A stretch of 64,000 nucleotides of DNA from Phialocephala subalpina (taxonomy: Eukaryota > Ascomycota > Leotiomycetes > Helotiales > Mollisiaceae), in the NCBI GenBank assembly GCA_900073065.1, contig FJOG01000024.1, positions 155,581 to 219,580 on the forward strand, written 5' to 3'. How positions within the stretch are numbered: the stretch's first letter is position 1; every line of letters starts with the position of its first letter. Shown here piece by piece: positions 1 through 12,475 of this stretch. The notes under the pieces were generated by a model. That model did no database searches. It was given only the letters and a program-made list of their open reading frames with translations, and had not been told where the DNA came from. Both the position numbers and the translations under genes were made by a program.

Positions 1-18
1 CCCCCCCCCCCCCCCCCC
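1..18. repeat. poly-C run at window edge
   Basis: Eighteen consecutive C residues followed by more C-rich sequence. No TTAGGG/CCCTAA telomere units are present. It may be a natural homopolymer or an assembly edge. Confidence 0.7.
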
Positions 19-104
19 TTTCCCCTCCGTCCCCATTATCCCAGCCCAGCCTTGCCAACCTCCAGGCGGAGCCAATAGCAGAGTTTTTACTAGATATGAA
101 TAGG

Positions 105-3100
105 CTATGCAGCTTTGAGCTTCTGAAAAAAGGATGTGAAGACAGAGGAACGAGTAAGCTCCGGCGCTGTTCTTGACTCAATAGGGTCGATGGATGCATC
201 GCGCGTATCGTTTGTCAGTCTAGGATCATCGTACCCTCCTGGCAGTCGAAGCAGAAGATTTGTTTTTGAAATACTAGTATCCAGTAGTTGAGTATGTTTT
301 GCTGACATAGAGTCTCCAAACCTGTCTATCTCACTCATCGCCGAGTAGATTCCGCTGGGTTCTTGTTCTTTAAATGTGAGGGACAGGGAATCCCGTTGAA
401 AGACGGCGGGCAAACTCAAACCGGAGAGGTCGTCGGATTCATAAGAGTACGGACACTCTCTGTTAAGGACGACTGTGATGGGACCTGAGCTAGAGGTCGG
501 GGCTTTAACCACTGCTCGCACGTCCTGGACATTGATGTCGCTTGGCAGAGTGATGAGGCGAGACATCCTGGGTGGGCCGCCGTTCGACTCATCTAATGAC
601 ATGACTTGAATACTCTGATGCCCTTGGTAGTCAGGATTTCGAATTATATGTGCAGCTCCTATTTCTGTCGATCGAAGAACCGTAGGTAGCTGAATGGCGA
701 ATGAGGACGGCTGCTTCTCAAGTGAAGCGGAGGACGAGATCGGTACAACACCTTCTTTCGCGATATGTCGTCTCTTCGAAGGATGGACGGCCTGAGACGC
801 AACGGAATTCAACAATCTCTTCTGGGTGCCTTTATTCGGGAGCGGCATTATGAGAGGCCATTTACTCCCTTTTATTCTCATTGTAAAATACTGGCCGCAT
901 TCAGAGAATCCAATATCCTCCAAATTCGACTCGACTCCCTGGTCTTTGAACTCATATATGCACCGTGGCATTGATACTAGACAGCGTCTCGATTAGTCAA
1001 GACCTTCCGAAGTTGAGACGAAAGAGTAGAATACCGTCAGAAAGCTCCCATAACATGATAGCTCTGGATGCCGTGAATATAAGACGTGGCATCTGATTGT
1101 GCAGTGTCCATATATCGTATCCACCAGCGTCAGAGTACTCAAAGTTGATGATGGCTTGGCAAGTACGTGCTCCTGACCCAAAATCGCATGGGTACAGTGC
1201 CATGGAGCATGCTTCTCCCCCTCCAGACCCCAAGTCGTGGTCCTTGAAGATCAAATATCGGTTGTCACAACTCAGTAGAGTTGAGTATAGGTAAGGAAGA
1301 CCAAAGAATGGTCTTTGGTCAGACCAACAATTTGTAGTTCTTTCTCGATAGTCAACCTGAAGCAGAAGAGGAGCCGAAACCGTGATGTTAAAGTTCGCGT
1401 TGCTCTCGCGACTCATTTTGAGAACGAATATACTGCGCAAGATCGCAAGGTGAGTATGGTCAGAGCTCATAGCTATAGGGAAGTTTAGCTTCCATGATCC
1501 TAGGACACTCCTTCGTAATGACTGGCGGATTTGTTGGGCTACCTCCTCCGGTTTCAAGGGGATGTTCACAGTGCCTAGTCGTGTGTTTTCTTCGCGAATA
1601 CTGTAGACTTCATACTGGGCGGTCCAGCCAGAGCTCAGACAAGCGAGAAGAGTAGCATCGACGTGAGACTGATCGAATGCTTGCGAAGTGTCAACTTGTG
1701 TAAAATGCTTACTTAGCAGATCCTGGAACTTCCCAATCTCCATCCAAAGCATCTCAAACTCCCTATCAGCTGTTAGTAAAGTAGGCGTTTCTCTCTGTTT
1801 CTTCAACGCAAAGAGACTAAAATGATTCAGTACTGCCAAGGAGACTCACCTGCAAGGCCAGACACTCACTACAGATAGCTGCGTAGCATCAACTGAGGTC
1901 GCTGACATCGAGAATCGAGGTCTTAGAGGTGTTCCTTGACCATGTGCTGTTGCAGCTAAGTTTTGCTTCTGGACGGCGCCAGTCGTGACGAAAAATCGAC
2001 TCTGACTAAATACCGTCACATCATTCCATATCTCGTGGGGGCGTTGGGCCAGCGTGCTACACCATCCCAAATCCATCTTATGAATATCCACAGCAAAGGC
2101 TTGCAGATCTGCAATTAAGTCTGTGTAGCCTGAAGTTGATGTCCCAGATACCGTATGCCAAAGTTCGCATACCGCGTCCATTTCTCTAATGCGAGCTTTC
2201 ATGATTTGAAATGGACTATTTTGCAGAACATCAGACGCAAAGGTATACAAAGCTTCAATCCACACCATTAAATTCAATGGTAACGATAGAAGCTTTCGCA
2301 AAAGATCAAAGCAGGATGTCAAGCTGGTCATCTCATGAGCTGACCAAGGAATCTCTCTTCTTTTCATGGATCCTGCTAGATGAGTTAACCAATTCAATGT
2401 CGCATACCCCAAGAACGGGTATTGAATTTTCAACGCAGGGGCTGATGCTCGTTCCTTCAGATCGCCCGAAAGAGGTCGAACTGGAATTGAGTAGATGAGA
2501 TACTTCATGGATGTACTTGCAATCTCAGAATGTCCTTCCCATGAAGAAGGATTGAAGACGACACCACGAGGCGAGACCAATCTGTTGTGATCCATGAACT
2601 CTCTTGCCGTCAGGTGGATAAAGTGGAAGGTCCTATCTAACCTTTTCTCTATCAGACCGCAACAAGATACAATCACAGCGTGATCTATGTCCACAATTCG
2701 ATTCTCTTCACTCTCACTATGCCCATACAATGCATCCTGCAGTTGTGAGTCATCAAGATTGTGGTAGGCATGTAGGCACCAAAGGAAGACGGTGCGGGCG
2801 AGTTGCTGGCTGGCTTGGTCTTGGGTTCCCAGAATTTTGAAGATTCGCCAGTACATTTCATCAATACCGTCTGGATTTGTCTCTCGAACCACGTCCAACC
2901 TTGCCTTTGCGGTCAATGCTGGAGAGTTCAAGTACTTCATCATGAGTCGGCCCCAGAGAAACATTCCATCAGCGCGTTCGATAAGCTGCCCCCGGATTGA
3001 GGCCAAGTCAACGCCTTTGGGTAACAGGTCGGATTCTTGGAGATCTTGGAGTTCGCGGTCAAAGAAAAGACCCATATCTTTGCCCTGCTTACTTTGATCT

Positions 3101-4797
3101 ATTGCGATAGTCTGCAGATGGTATTTGGACCGTCGGATACAGGCAACATTTGGCCGACTGAAAAAAATGACCTTCAACGTAGAGACCTCGCACAAATGGT
3201 ACAGATCGTCGAACACTCTCGCATTCTCCTCGCACTCGTCAACACCGTCGACAACAAAATACACTTCCTGAAGTATGTCCAACGAGAGCTTCAGCGTGTC
3301 AAGTAATTCATTCTCGGAGGCAGGTTCTCGAACGCTGTTCCCGGCAAAAGCGAAAACGTCGCGAATCGACTCAAGTACGTGGCCTTGTTGAAATAGTTGG
3401 GTCGCCAGTGCTCGATATGCTGCAAGTCGAGTCGTACCGTGCGGAGAGGCCGCCTCGAAGAAGTAATAACAGACGATCGGAACCTCTCCATTATTCGTTG
3501 AATCTGGCGATTGGAGTTCCTCAATAGTAGATGCCGCTAATACAGTCTTGCCTGAACCTGGATTTCCTACTTGAATTTAGCAACGCGGGTCTTCCACGAT
3601 GTAACAAGTGTTTATATACCATTCATCCATAGAATTTGGTCGCGGTGGACAACTGCGCTCGGAGAAGACTGCTTAGTGACCGAGTTTCGATGCCAAGACT
3701 GAAATATAGGCTCTTGATAAAGCCATTGAGCAGTACCTTCCTCTCTGGAATATTGAGCTTGCTCGAACGCGCTTTTGAAAGGCGGAGGTGAAAGCCATTG
3801 AAGTACTTTGGAGCGAAACCAATCTGAAGACGAATTATTTAGCAACCACCATTTAAAGTGTCTGCAGTACGACGTACCTCTTTGCATTTCGTCGTAACCT
3901 AACCTCATGTTCTCAACTTCTTTGAGCATGTGTCTCACATCCTCAGTGTTTTGTGACAATTGTTCGCGTTCGAGGTTTATATCGGTTCGAATGGCTAGTA
4001 TTAGTGCTACATCGAGCTCGGATTTGACAATTCCTTGGCAGATCCGGATTCTTTTCACTACCGCCTGGAAGCGGACGTCAAAAGGTCTCCAGAACAAGTC
4101 TGCAAGTGTAGCAGGCGTTCTTCTGATCGCTATCGTTGATCAGCTAATACATATCAATTGGGTCAGTCAACTTACTCCCATTCTTATTGGTAAAGACTCT
4201 GGCAAGCGTCTGAAAGAACTCGAACAAGCATGTATAGAATTGCAGAATTGCTTCGTGGAGTCTTGGCGTCAGGTCCGATTTCATGTGATTTAGAGAATTA
4301 TACACATCGCGAAATTGCGGAAGAATTGCATTGAGACTTTCGAGGAGGTCACAAACTTTCTCAAAGAAATTTGAAAAATTACTAGCGAGCTGTGATCCAC
4401 TGTCATTAGTGGCGGTGAGATTATGGAAGGAAAGTCGTACTTGTAGTAGGAGGCTTAGTGCACCCCAGGCAAGACATGCAAATTCTGGATGTGCAGAGCA
4501 GAAAACCTCAATGATATGAAAGTAGGGGCTCAGGCTATCGCTGAATTTCTGGAGCTTCTTCAATAACGACACACCTCGACGACCTCGCTTGGTGAGAAGA
4601 TCAAGTTTGCTGATCGAAGAAATGAACTCCTCCGCACTGGTACATTTAGGAACATGCTTCTTTTCTGTTTCTGAAAGTGAATTCAGAAAACCATCTCGGG
4701 CCTCGTGAAACAGATCGTCGATGGGCGTGAGGCTGCTGCTTATGGTGCAAAATTAGTCGCAAATTTAAAGGAAGATACCATTGATGACTTACCTCAT
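105..4797 (-). CDS. NACHT-type STAND NTPase (NLR-like), DUF7708 N-terminus
   Basis: A large multi-exon NLR-like protein of roughly 1,440 residues, likely an intracellular signalling NTPase in non-self recognition. The ATG at 4797 starts a coding exon of only five bases (ATGAG), followed by GTAAGT; the next exon continues in frame as SSSLTPIDDLFHEARDGF. The first 150 residues match the helical DUF7708 domain (PEFACLAWGALSLLLQ joined across the 4390-4440 intron to LASNFSNFFEK). A further intron (about 3569-3611) splits WMNG from NPGSGKT, giving a Walker A site near residue 320. Walker B is VYFVVDGVDEC about 105 residues later, then FFSRPN. After the long exon (3568 to about 1849) come a helical region and a tail that looks propeller-like. 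Near 975-1000 the frame shifts and no normal-sized intron is obvious, so the last 290 residues may be joined by a frameshift. Family assignment is firm; the 3' structure is not. Confidence 0.8.
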
Positions 4798-4859
4798 CTT
4801 GAGTGTGAACGTTTGCCCCTATTGAATTTGACATGAAGCATTGAAGGTATTTAAACATG

Positions 4860-5784
4860 CACAGCTGTAAATTTAAACGTTGTCGGGCTAGGCATTTGGT
4901 GGCGGAGGCGCAGGATTTCAGGCTTCAGCAAGGAAGCCTCACCGAGGTCATTGGCTTTCCGTGGCGAACGTCGTGCAATGTGTACTGGAAATGTCCACAG
5001 TACAGTCCCTGACCCTCTTGGGTGGCCCATACAGCACGTTGCCCGAAGGGAGAGTCAGGTGACAACTTGTTGGTAACTGACCCGGCGAAAGGCCAGTGGG
5101 ACACAATTACAGTACTATAAAAACCTACCTAGGTAGCTTGAAAGTGCGAAAATTTCCGAGAGCGTTTTGGGTCAGTAATGGACTGTCCTGAGCAGGTCCA
5201 ACATTTTCAGGACCAATCTGGGAAGCTGGATCGTCCCGAGAAGACATAATGCCGTCGTCATCAGCAGCACTGTACCGCAACTCACCGGAATATCAACTTA
5301 CTGTTCACTTCTAATAATCAGAGCAAACTCAATTCGCCTTTTCAATGGCAGCTTGAAGTTTGTCACGTGATAACCACCTGACAGCGTTGTCAATCCTTCT
5401 CGCCAGCTCTGCTTGGACTGTCTCGGCCTACTTCCTCCAACCAAAAACGATCGTTCGTTGGCCAACCAATGTTATAAAACTTTACCAATGCAGTCTCTTA
5501 GCCTACCTTCCTCGAATGTCCTGTTGAAGTGTGGAGATTCAAACCAGAGACGGACTGGGTACCATGACAAAAAATGAAAGGAGCATCAAGAAACCGAGTT
5601 GTTCATCTCAATGAAACCACCTCAAAATGCGAATCAAACATTTCTCCAAATTCTCAAACCGTATACTAGCATCATCCAAACGCCATGCATGTTACCAATC
5701 TTACAAGTACAGCATATCCAATCAAATTCTCACCTCCTTTCCTCTCCATTACCCCGCTTCAAACCTCTTTCTATTCCTCTCGTC
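4860..5784. other. intergenic, no gene seen
   Basis: No conserved coding frame was found. A short palindrome CTACCTAGGTAG lies near 5128. The region holds the promoter of the NLR gene that reads leftward and the 3' flank of the PQ-loop gene. Confidence 0.6.
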
Positions 5785-6992
5785 TCATTCCACGGCCGAA
5801 GTAGTCTTTTTGGGACTATACATCCTGAACTGGACGAAGATGATAGCATCTTCTACCATAGTTCCCAAACTCCCAATCAACCACGGAAGGTTAGTGTTGA
5901 TATAGTCTCTCTCCACGGAATGGCAAAGGATGCTTGCTCCATAGGTCGCGTTTCCCATCAAACTCAGAAGGAAGAATAACAAGGCAAGACCTTCGCAGGA
6001 CTTGTCCTTATAATTCTTCACTATTTGTGGAATTCGCGCCCTGTTTCTCATCAGCGTTCCACCCCGTGATCCACATCAAAAAAACTCACCCAAGGTAGCA
6101 AACCGCACTCGCATATCCTAGAATCTTCGCACCAAGCGCAGTCTTGGCCGGCTCAACAAGGCCCGCTCCATCCTCAGGCGTAGGCATCCAAACACCACTC
6201 TGCCACGCAATCGCCCACCCGGCTGCACCAACAACAACAACACCCAGAATACTCAGAGCATTATAAAGCCAAGGATTAGTCTCCTCCTCATCTTGCTCCA
6301 AGATTTTCGCCAACGAATCCCTTCTTCCACTCATTCCACTCACTCCACTCGATGCCCTTCGATGAGAACCAGGGAGGCCAATCGTGTCAGAAGACCGACG
6401 ACGGGTTAGCAAGGGCGAGTCCTCGGTTGCAGTCGAGGAGGTGGTATCCACGGAGGCTTGGCGAGCTTTGGAGTTGATGTGGTTGTAGTATAGACATTGG
6501 GAGATGAGGACGAAGTCTGCTAGGCAGAAATAGAATGCTAATGCGATGACGGTAGGGACGAGGTCCGCCCAGAGAGCACCTGGAGAGAGTCAATGAGTCA
6601 CGTGCGCTCAACATAATGCTTGGAATGAGCCTCGTGTTGGTGAGTTGATAAGCCCAAGTTCGATCCAAGGTAGAAGTCCCAGGTCCACGGTATATGGACG
6701 AGGGGTAGAGAGACATACCAGCAAGATTCGTAGCATCTCCAACCAGCCAGATGAACAGAAAACCCATGGAGATCCCTTCCGCCTTTCCTGTTTTGAAATT
6801 TAGATATAGCTGTGGGATCTATTCACTCATCAGCTCGCATCCCAAACAATATATCCTCAAAAACATCACACCACTCACCAACAAAAAGATCCAAGTCGCC
6901 AAACTGACGCTCCCAAAGACCCCAGATAAGGCCTCCTGCACCGTCAACTTGTCCTCCGTCACACTCAACATGTTCTGTAGCACAAAAGCCAT
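5785..6992 (-). CDS. PQ-loop repeat membrane protein (vacuolar basic amino acid transporter type)
   Basis: A seven-helix PQ-loop protein of 319 residues, of the YPQ/Rtc2 type that exports cationic amino acids from the fungal vacuole (family knowledge). Four exons fit in frame: 6879-6992, 6719-6818, 6090-6579 and 5785-6040, with introns of 60, 139 and 49 bases. The two defining motifs are FLLIPQLYLNF (P40-Q41) and ARIPQIVKNYK (P239-Q240), each followed by Lys/Asn-rich loops and helices. Between them is a cytosolic Ser/Arg-rich linker carrying DSPLLTRRRSSD, a likely dileucine-type sorting signal. The ATG at 6992 is chosen because the N-terminal helix and first PQ loop follow directly. The gene looks intact. 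Confidence 0.9.
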
Positions 6993-7451
6993 GTTGCCGT
7001 CGCTTCTGTACAACTCAAAAATGAGCAATATGTGAGGATAGATGTATGACAGGAGAAGGATTTGTGTCGTGTGAGTTCCATGTCTTATATCACCCTCGAT
7101 GTGATTGGAAGATGGTCGCATGCACACTTTTTCCGCAGGGTTTTCTTATCTCTCGCTTATGTCATGCAGCCTCGATAAGGTTACCTTGCATATCGAGTCA
7201 AGTGCAGGCATTTAACCGAAAAGCGCGCGGCTACGGGGAGTGGTTTCCCCGGCTCCGAGAGTTTATGCAAGGAAGTTGTCACTGCCAGAAGGGTTTCAAC
7301 CATTCTCATACGAACACGAGACAGTGAATCAGAACAAAGTTGAGGGGGAGAGATTGCTTTTCTATTGCCATGACGTAAACGAAGCTTCTGCCATCATTTG
7401 GCAAGATACACGATACTCAAAGAAGAACGAAATCGATACTACAATAATACA

Positions 7452-8223
7452 ATGCAGTTGGAGACAAAATACCACATCCTCCTCCTAGGAGGCAGCGGAA
7501 TCTGCGGGCTCATCTTCACTCGCGCAGCCCTCGAACAGGGCCACACCCTCACTCTCTACGTCCGAACACCTTCGAAGATCCCCGAAGATCTCTCTTCAAA
7601 CACCAGACTGTCTATCATCCAAGGCGAGCTAGGAGATGAAGAGGGGTTGAAGAAAGCAGCTGCTTGTGGCGCAAATGTGTTCATATCTTTTGCTGGACCA
7701 ACTCTTGGACGACGAGAAGGAACTGTACGTATCTGCCACAATCCCTGCGACCCCAGCAATCTCTCAAGACAGGACTGACACTCACCAGCCCATAACCAAC
7801 GCCCTAAAAATCCTCTACCCTGCCCTCCTGTCCGCCGGCACATTCAAGCGAGTCCTGATCCTCTCGACCGCCTCATATTCCGCCCCCGAGGACACCTCCT
7901 CCCTTAAATGGTGGGTAGCAATAAACATGTACATTAAAGTAATCGGCGGCGACACCTACACCGAGATCCGCGGCATGGCTGAAGAAACCGTCTCTCTTGG
8001 AGAGAAAATCCCTTGGACTTTATTCAGAGTACCGCTGTTGAGGGGAGAGGAGTTGGATGAGCATTGGAATGAGGGAGAGATGGCAGTAGAGGCGTGTTAT
8101 GTGGGGGATAAGAAGGGAAGGGATGGGTTGTTTCTTGATAGGGGACGACTTGCGAGGTGGGTGTTGGGGGAGTTGGATGAGGGGAAGTGGGTGGGGTGTT
8201 CTCCGCTGATTAGTAATGCTTGA
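7452..8223 (+). CDS. NAD(P)-binding Rossmann-fold (NmrA/SDR-like) protein
   Basis: A predicted 235-residue protein from exons 7452-7724 and 7789-8223, joined in phase 0 across a 64-base intron (GTACGT...CACCAG). The N-terminus HILLLGGSGICGLIFTRAALEQG is a dinucleotide-binding strand-loop-helix with a GGSGxxG motif, followed by LYVRTPSKIPED and GELGDEEGLKKAAACGANVFISFAGP, the usual NmrA/atypical-SDR order. The second exon carries RVLILSTASYSAPED and PWTLFRVPLL. The substrate cannot be inferred and a redox role is not certain because many NmrA-like proteins are sensors. An upstream in-frame ATG at 7398 would add 18 residues; the later start places the Rossmann strand at the N-terminus as in relatives. 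Confidence 0.8.
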
Positions 8224-8345
8224 GGGGCATACGGTGCGAGGTGTAGGAGCGAAGGAACCGAGAACAAAGCCTCGAACAATATCCCTGGCTCTTTTGGACT
8301 ATTGGATCCACGCGAAGGGCAGAGGTCGAGCGACCGCAAGTCATA

Positions 8346-8610
8346 CATTCATGAATGGCAAATGCTATAGAACTTGCTTTGTTGCCGCTCATACATTACA
8401 GACTCGAGCATTGTCCCTCTGATTGCCGTTCTTTACGATTGGCACGAAGGCAAGCAGTGAGACGACCGACACTTCCTCCATTCAAGTATGGCAAGTGCTG
8501 TCGAATCTCTTGCTCTACCCTTTCGTACATTGCGACCTTAACTATTGTCCCTGCTCACTTGGACTTTTCGATCTGGATATGAGCACAGAACGACTACAGA
8601 TATTTTCTCT
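8346..8610 (+). repeat. degenerate direct duplication, about 133-base period
   Basis: Two stretches starting at 8346 (CATTCATGAATGGCAAATGC) and 8479 (CATTCAAGTATGGCAAGTGC) stay alignable for about 60 bases or more, with similar CATACATT/CGTACATT and ATTGTCCCT blocks. The remainder of 8224-9160 shows no convincing gene. Confidence 0.5.
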
Positions 8611-9164
8611 CCAGAATTCGTTCCTGCAAGTGCAGAAGCAAGTCGATTTCACATTGCAAGCATCAGCACAACCTCGTAGCGAGGTCTGTTAACCATCTAT
8701 CAAAATAGAGCTTAAGAAGACAAAAAGGGAGCTGCTGCCATGGGGATTGACCTTGGCAGCGCTAGTACACACTGATGCCAAATTCGTGCGTATTTATTAC
8801 TATACGAGCCAAAGAGAAGTGACCCGGAAATCAGCCAGGGGACATCAGATGGAAATGTTTTCACAACGTTTTTCACATTCTGTCTGATGTTTGAATCACT
8901 AGTATAACGGTATCGGTCAAGTCATGAGCTCAACTATGTCTCGAGTCACCGCTTTGATCTTACTCACAGTTTTTGTTTCCACTTATGGCTTGCCTTTGTT
9001 ATAAAACGAAAATGCTATCAAGAGTTCGAGCATCTCAAGTTCAGATCTCAACAACGCATAATCACAACCTCTTGAACGAAACCACCAACACCCACACACA
9101 TCAACCCACATCTCACACCATCGAAGTGCGATTCTCACTCAACCTCTCCGACTTCCTCGAGCTC

Positions 9165-9311
9165 ATGGATCAATACAACAACCCTGAGAAGACGAGCTGG
9201 GGATGGGAGTGCTGCAAGTGTGGGAAGCCGAACAGTGATGTGGCTTATAAGTGCTGGAATTGTCGTGAAACACAATGGCGCTGTGACAAGTGCAAGGTGT
9301 TGTGTTCTTGA
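9165..9311 (+). CDS. small protein with RanBP2-type zinc finger
   Basis: A 48-residue ORF from the ATG at 9165; the frame is open further upstream to 8973, so a longer form is possible. Residues 15-34 read WECCKCGKPNSDVAYKCWNC, matching the RanBP2-type pattern W-x-C-x2-C-x3-N-x6-C-x2-C exactly, followed by another CxxC pair (CDKC) and a final Cys. RanBP2-type fingers bind single-stranded RNA or ubiquitin in known proteins; the ligand here is unknown. It is a single exon, with no signal peptide for the short form. It could also be an exon of a larger gene, but the exact motif argues for coding. Confidence 0.5.
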   Translation: MDQYNNPEKTSWGWECCKCGKPNSDVAYKCWNCRETQWRCDKCKVLCS

Positions 9312-9926
9312 GTGCAAAGGGCTAAGGGTGTGGCTGGATGTTAGGTTGGGCAATTATGGGATTGCCCTGAGGCGCTGGTCTTTAGAAGACTTTTGTTGCC
9401 GCGATACGTTGGGTTGGAAAACGGTCGTTACTGCGAGGTGTAGTCGCAGCAAGAAGCATTACAGCAAGTGGTTATTGCAGTCCACCGAAGCAGAATTAAA
9501 AAGAAATCCCGTATCTTGTTTCTTGTTTCATGCACATATAACGCTGGCTTTTCACTTCATTCTGAATTCCTTGCCTTCGGCCCTCCAATCTTTGCCTTAC
9601 TCTGCGGAGTCTACGCTGCTGAAGCAGGCGGACTCGATCCCAAGTTCCCACTCATGAAGGCGACAAGCACTGCTGCGTAGCTTTTCTCCATTAGTATCAA
9701 AGTCTGATCGAATGTAAACGGATATACGCACGCAGCTGTCCCGGCGAACAATTCAGTTCTCCTTACTGTGACCGAGAGATTGATATTCATTGCAAAGAAT
9801 GTAGTGAATGTCCATATAAGTCCTAATCGGACGTTATTATTCGTTACAAGGTACAGTGTCACGATGGGGCCGATGAGCAGCGCGCCAATGATGATCACGT
9901 TCAAGATTGCATTCGCTCGTTCCATC

Positions 9927-9948
9927 TGTAGGACGCCATTCATCGGAC
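9927..9948 (+). repeat. left terminal inverted repeat of the Ginger-like element
   Basis: Identical over 22 bases to the reverse complement of 12837-12858. Inward of this the two ends remain loosely similar for about 15 more bases. Confidence 0.85.
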
Positions 9949-10507
9949 GCCACATCCCATGGAAAAATTATTAAAACTCATGGAAACCAATGAAATCTAT
10001 GGAACACGTCACGTTCCATGAGTAATTTCCGACGAATTTCTAAGGTTTTAAAAGGCTGATTTGGCGTGAACTTAATAAGGGGGCTAGACTCCGCCACCCC
10101 CCCTTTTTAGTCGAATCAGGAAGTAAGCCCCCTATTATACCGTGCTCATATGACCTCAATTCACATTTGATTCTTCTAAAACTTGGAATTCTAAACCCTT
10201 TTTGAAGCTATTCACATATACTATACTTAAATTGAATGTGATAAGTTTAATGATTATAATATTAGTAAGTGTTCACAGTGATAATGGAAATGAGAGTCAC
10301 ATTCGAGATGTGATCCGAGTAAGCAACTCTCTCTTGATCTATAGTTTAGACTGCTTCTTATAGCCCTTGAATGAATATTCAGAACATTCAAAGAGTATTT
10401 AAGCTTAGGAATATCTACTATTTTACTCTCACTACTATCCTTTTTTTGCTGTTTACTCTTTTTTCTTATATTTTTACTTCGTACTTGCCCCTCTTTTTGC
10501 TTCTATT

Positions 10508-12475
10508 ATGCCTATAGCATATGTGCCTATTTCTTTAAAGACTTTTGATATTACTGAACTTTATGCTTCTCCTATTAGAGCCACTTTCTTCCCATTTTCA
10601 CTTATGGCGGAAAACGAAGAAAGAACACTTATAGAGCCTTGGCCAGAGCTCGATAACGAATGGGATAATCACTTGCGAGAGCAGTTTAATCGCTTTTTAC
10701 TTACTTCGTTTAAGCGTTCGGATATTAAGCACTATCTACGAAATCCCGATTTACTTTATCGAGGCACCACCAAAAAGGACAAGAAAGCAAATGCCAACTT
10801 CAAAAACTGGGCAATTAAAACTTTTGAACTTCAAGATAATCAAATCTATCTTCAAGCTAAAGTCAAAAAAAATGGAGAGACAAGACCTGCTAAATATACT
10901 GCTTGTGAGTGGGATGTAATAGCCCTAATTCAAAAAGTGCATTTTGTATTGCATTATATTAGTATATTTTCATTTCTATTATACGGTTATACTAATAGTA
11001 ATAAGAGTCGATAAAACTTATTACTACTGTGATTAATTGTATTATAGCATTACACGTAAAGACGTTAATTAAGTTAATAAGAGGTGCAATGTATACAAAC
11101 TCAACGCACTTCTCAAGGCTAAAGATGCCCCCATTAAACTTATCATTCCAACTGGACTAATGGACGACTTTGTAATTGATCTCATAGACTTCCGGAAAGA
11201 GCCTAACGAGGGTCACAAGTGGATTATGCAGATGAAGAACCCTTTTACTAAGTTCATTGAGCTTTCTCCGCATAAGGACAAGAAAGTAGTAACTATAGGG
11301 AAAGAATTTGATCGACATTGTGATAGAATGGGCAACTACAAGTGAATGTAAGTTATTCTTTTGTTATATAAGCTTATAACTAATTTGTAATAGCAAAGTG
11401 GATAACGGCACCGAGTTTAAAGGCAAAAAACTCGGGGAATTTGCTCCGGTGTGCTTTAAGCGGCGAATGAAGATAATCCGAGGGAGATCTCGTCATCTAT
11501 AGACTCAAAAGTCAATTGAAATTGCTAATAAAGTCTTTAAACGAAGACTTAGAGCAATTCAAGTTCAGTTAGGCACTTGGAAGTGGGTCCAATTCTTACT
11601 TGAAATTGCTTTTGTCTTCAATACTACCCCTTTTAAGGCTTTGCCAAACAATATGACGCTTTACGAGGCTCATTACGGACGTCCTCCTCCAAATTGGGAT
11701 GATTATTCTAAGTAGGAAGCTAAAGATCGAGCCCGTAAGTAAGCTAGGTTAAATAGCGAGGAAGTTATGCAACTATTAGATTTAGAGTCTAAATCTGGAT
11801 CAGACAATAAGGAGACGGATATTGATACAGACGATGACTAGCCATTTTTTACTACTTTAGGCAAGCGTATTGCAGCTCACTACCAAATAGTAGCTGATCG
11901 AATGGTTAAGGAGCGCGGTGGAAAGTAAGAAAAGGTAAAACTTGGGCAGATTATTCTACTGAAAGTGCCTCAACAATTACGGACATTTGTAGAGCCCTCT
12001 CGGATACTTGCGAGAGTATATAGCCTTACTATGCGAGTAAGTATATCCTTATCTTTTGAGAACAAGACATAAATTAATATCACGTGAACAAGGGGAAGCT
12101 ACTTTTATAATCAAATGGGGTCAACTCTACGGTCGCTATCAGCCTGCAGATATGATTGTTTGTCTATCTCCTACTACTTTCGAGTCTACTATTCCTTACT
12201 GCGAGACTGCCGATACGGGTTATATTAGTACTATTACTCTTGCGCATGCTATCGCTAAGTTTAATGGGAGGGGCACTATTCGATCACTGCAAAAGGCTAC
12301 TAGTAAAGCTAGTAAAGCTGAGAAAGAGAAAGAAAAGGCAGCGAAAACTACTAAGAAGGGGAAAAGATCTCAAAATGGAAGAAAGAGGAAGGCTATTGAG
12401 GTTAATGTAAAAGATCAGACTATAACGGAGATGCCAGCACCTAAGAAAATGACTCTTAGGAATACTAGAAAGTGA
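10508..12475 (+). pseudogene. integrase/transposase of the Ginger-like element, RIP-damaged
   Basis: The coding region is recognisable in order: an N-terminal domain (from an ATG at 10508 or 10604) ending near IALIQKVHF, remnant of the zinc-binding region; VIDLIDFRKEPNEGHKWIMQ, with the first catalytic Asp at codon 11178; VDNGTEFKGK, second Asp at 11401; and SIEIANKVFKRR, Glu at 11518, spacing D-38-E by codon count; then FNTTPFKALPNNMT, YEAHYGRPPPNW and a basic C-terminal tail (KKGKRSQNGRKRK). An intron at about 11349-11391 splits the segment before the second Asp. In-frame stops lie at 11343, 11500, 11713, 11740, 11839 and 11926. Several read as CAG or CAA changed to TAG or TAA, and the family motif HPQTQG reads HL*TQK, so RIP is the likely cause. 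It cannot encode an active enzyme as it stands. Confidence 0.85.

Noticed and set aside
1..18. Possible telomere or contig end
   Set aside because: Poly-C only; no CCCTAA units.
3907..4293. Plus-strand ORF of 128 codons
   Set aside because: Antisense to DUF7708/NLR exons; no motif of its own.
5599..5979. Plus-strand ORFs of about 100 codons
   Set aside because: They are antisense to the last exon of the PQ-loop gene, which has clear motifs and splicing.
10508..12475. LTR retrotransposon of the Gypsy class
   Set aside because: Integrase is related, but there is no reverse transcriptase, RNase H or LTR, and the ends are inverted repeats with a 4-bp duplication.
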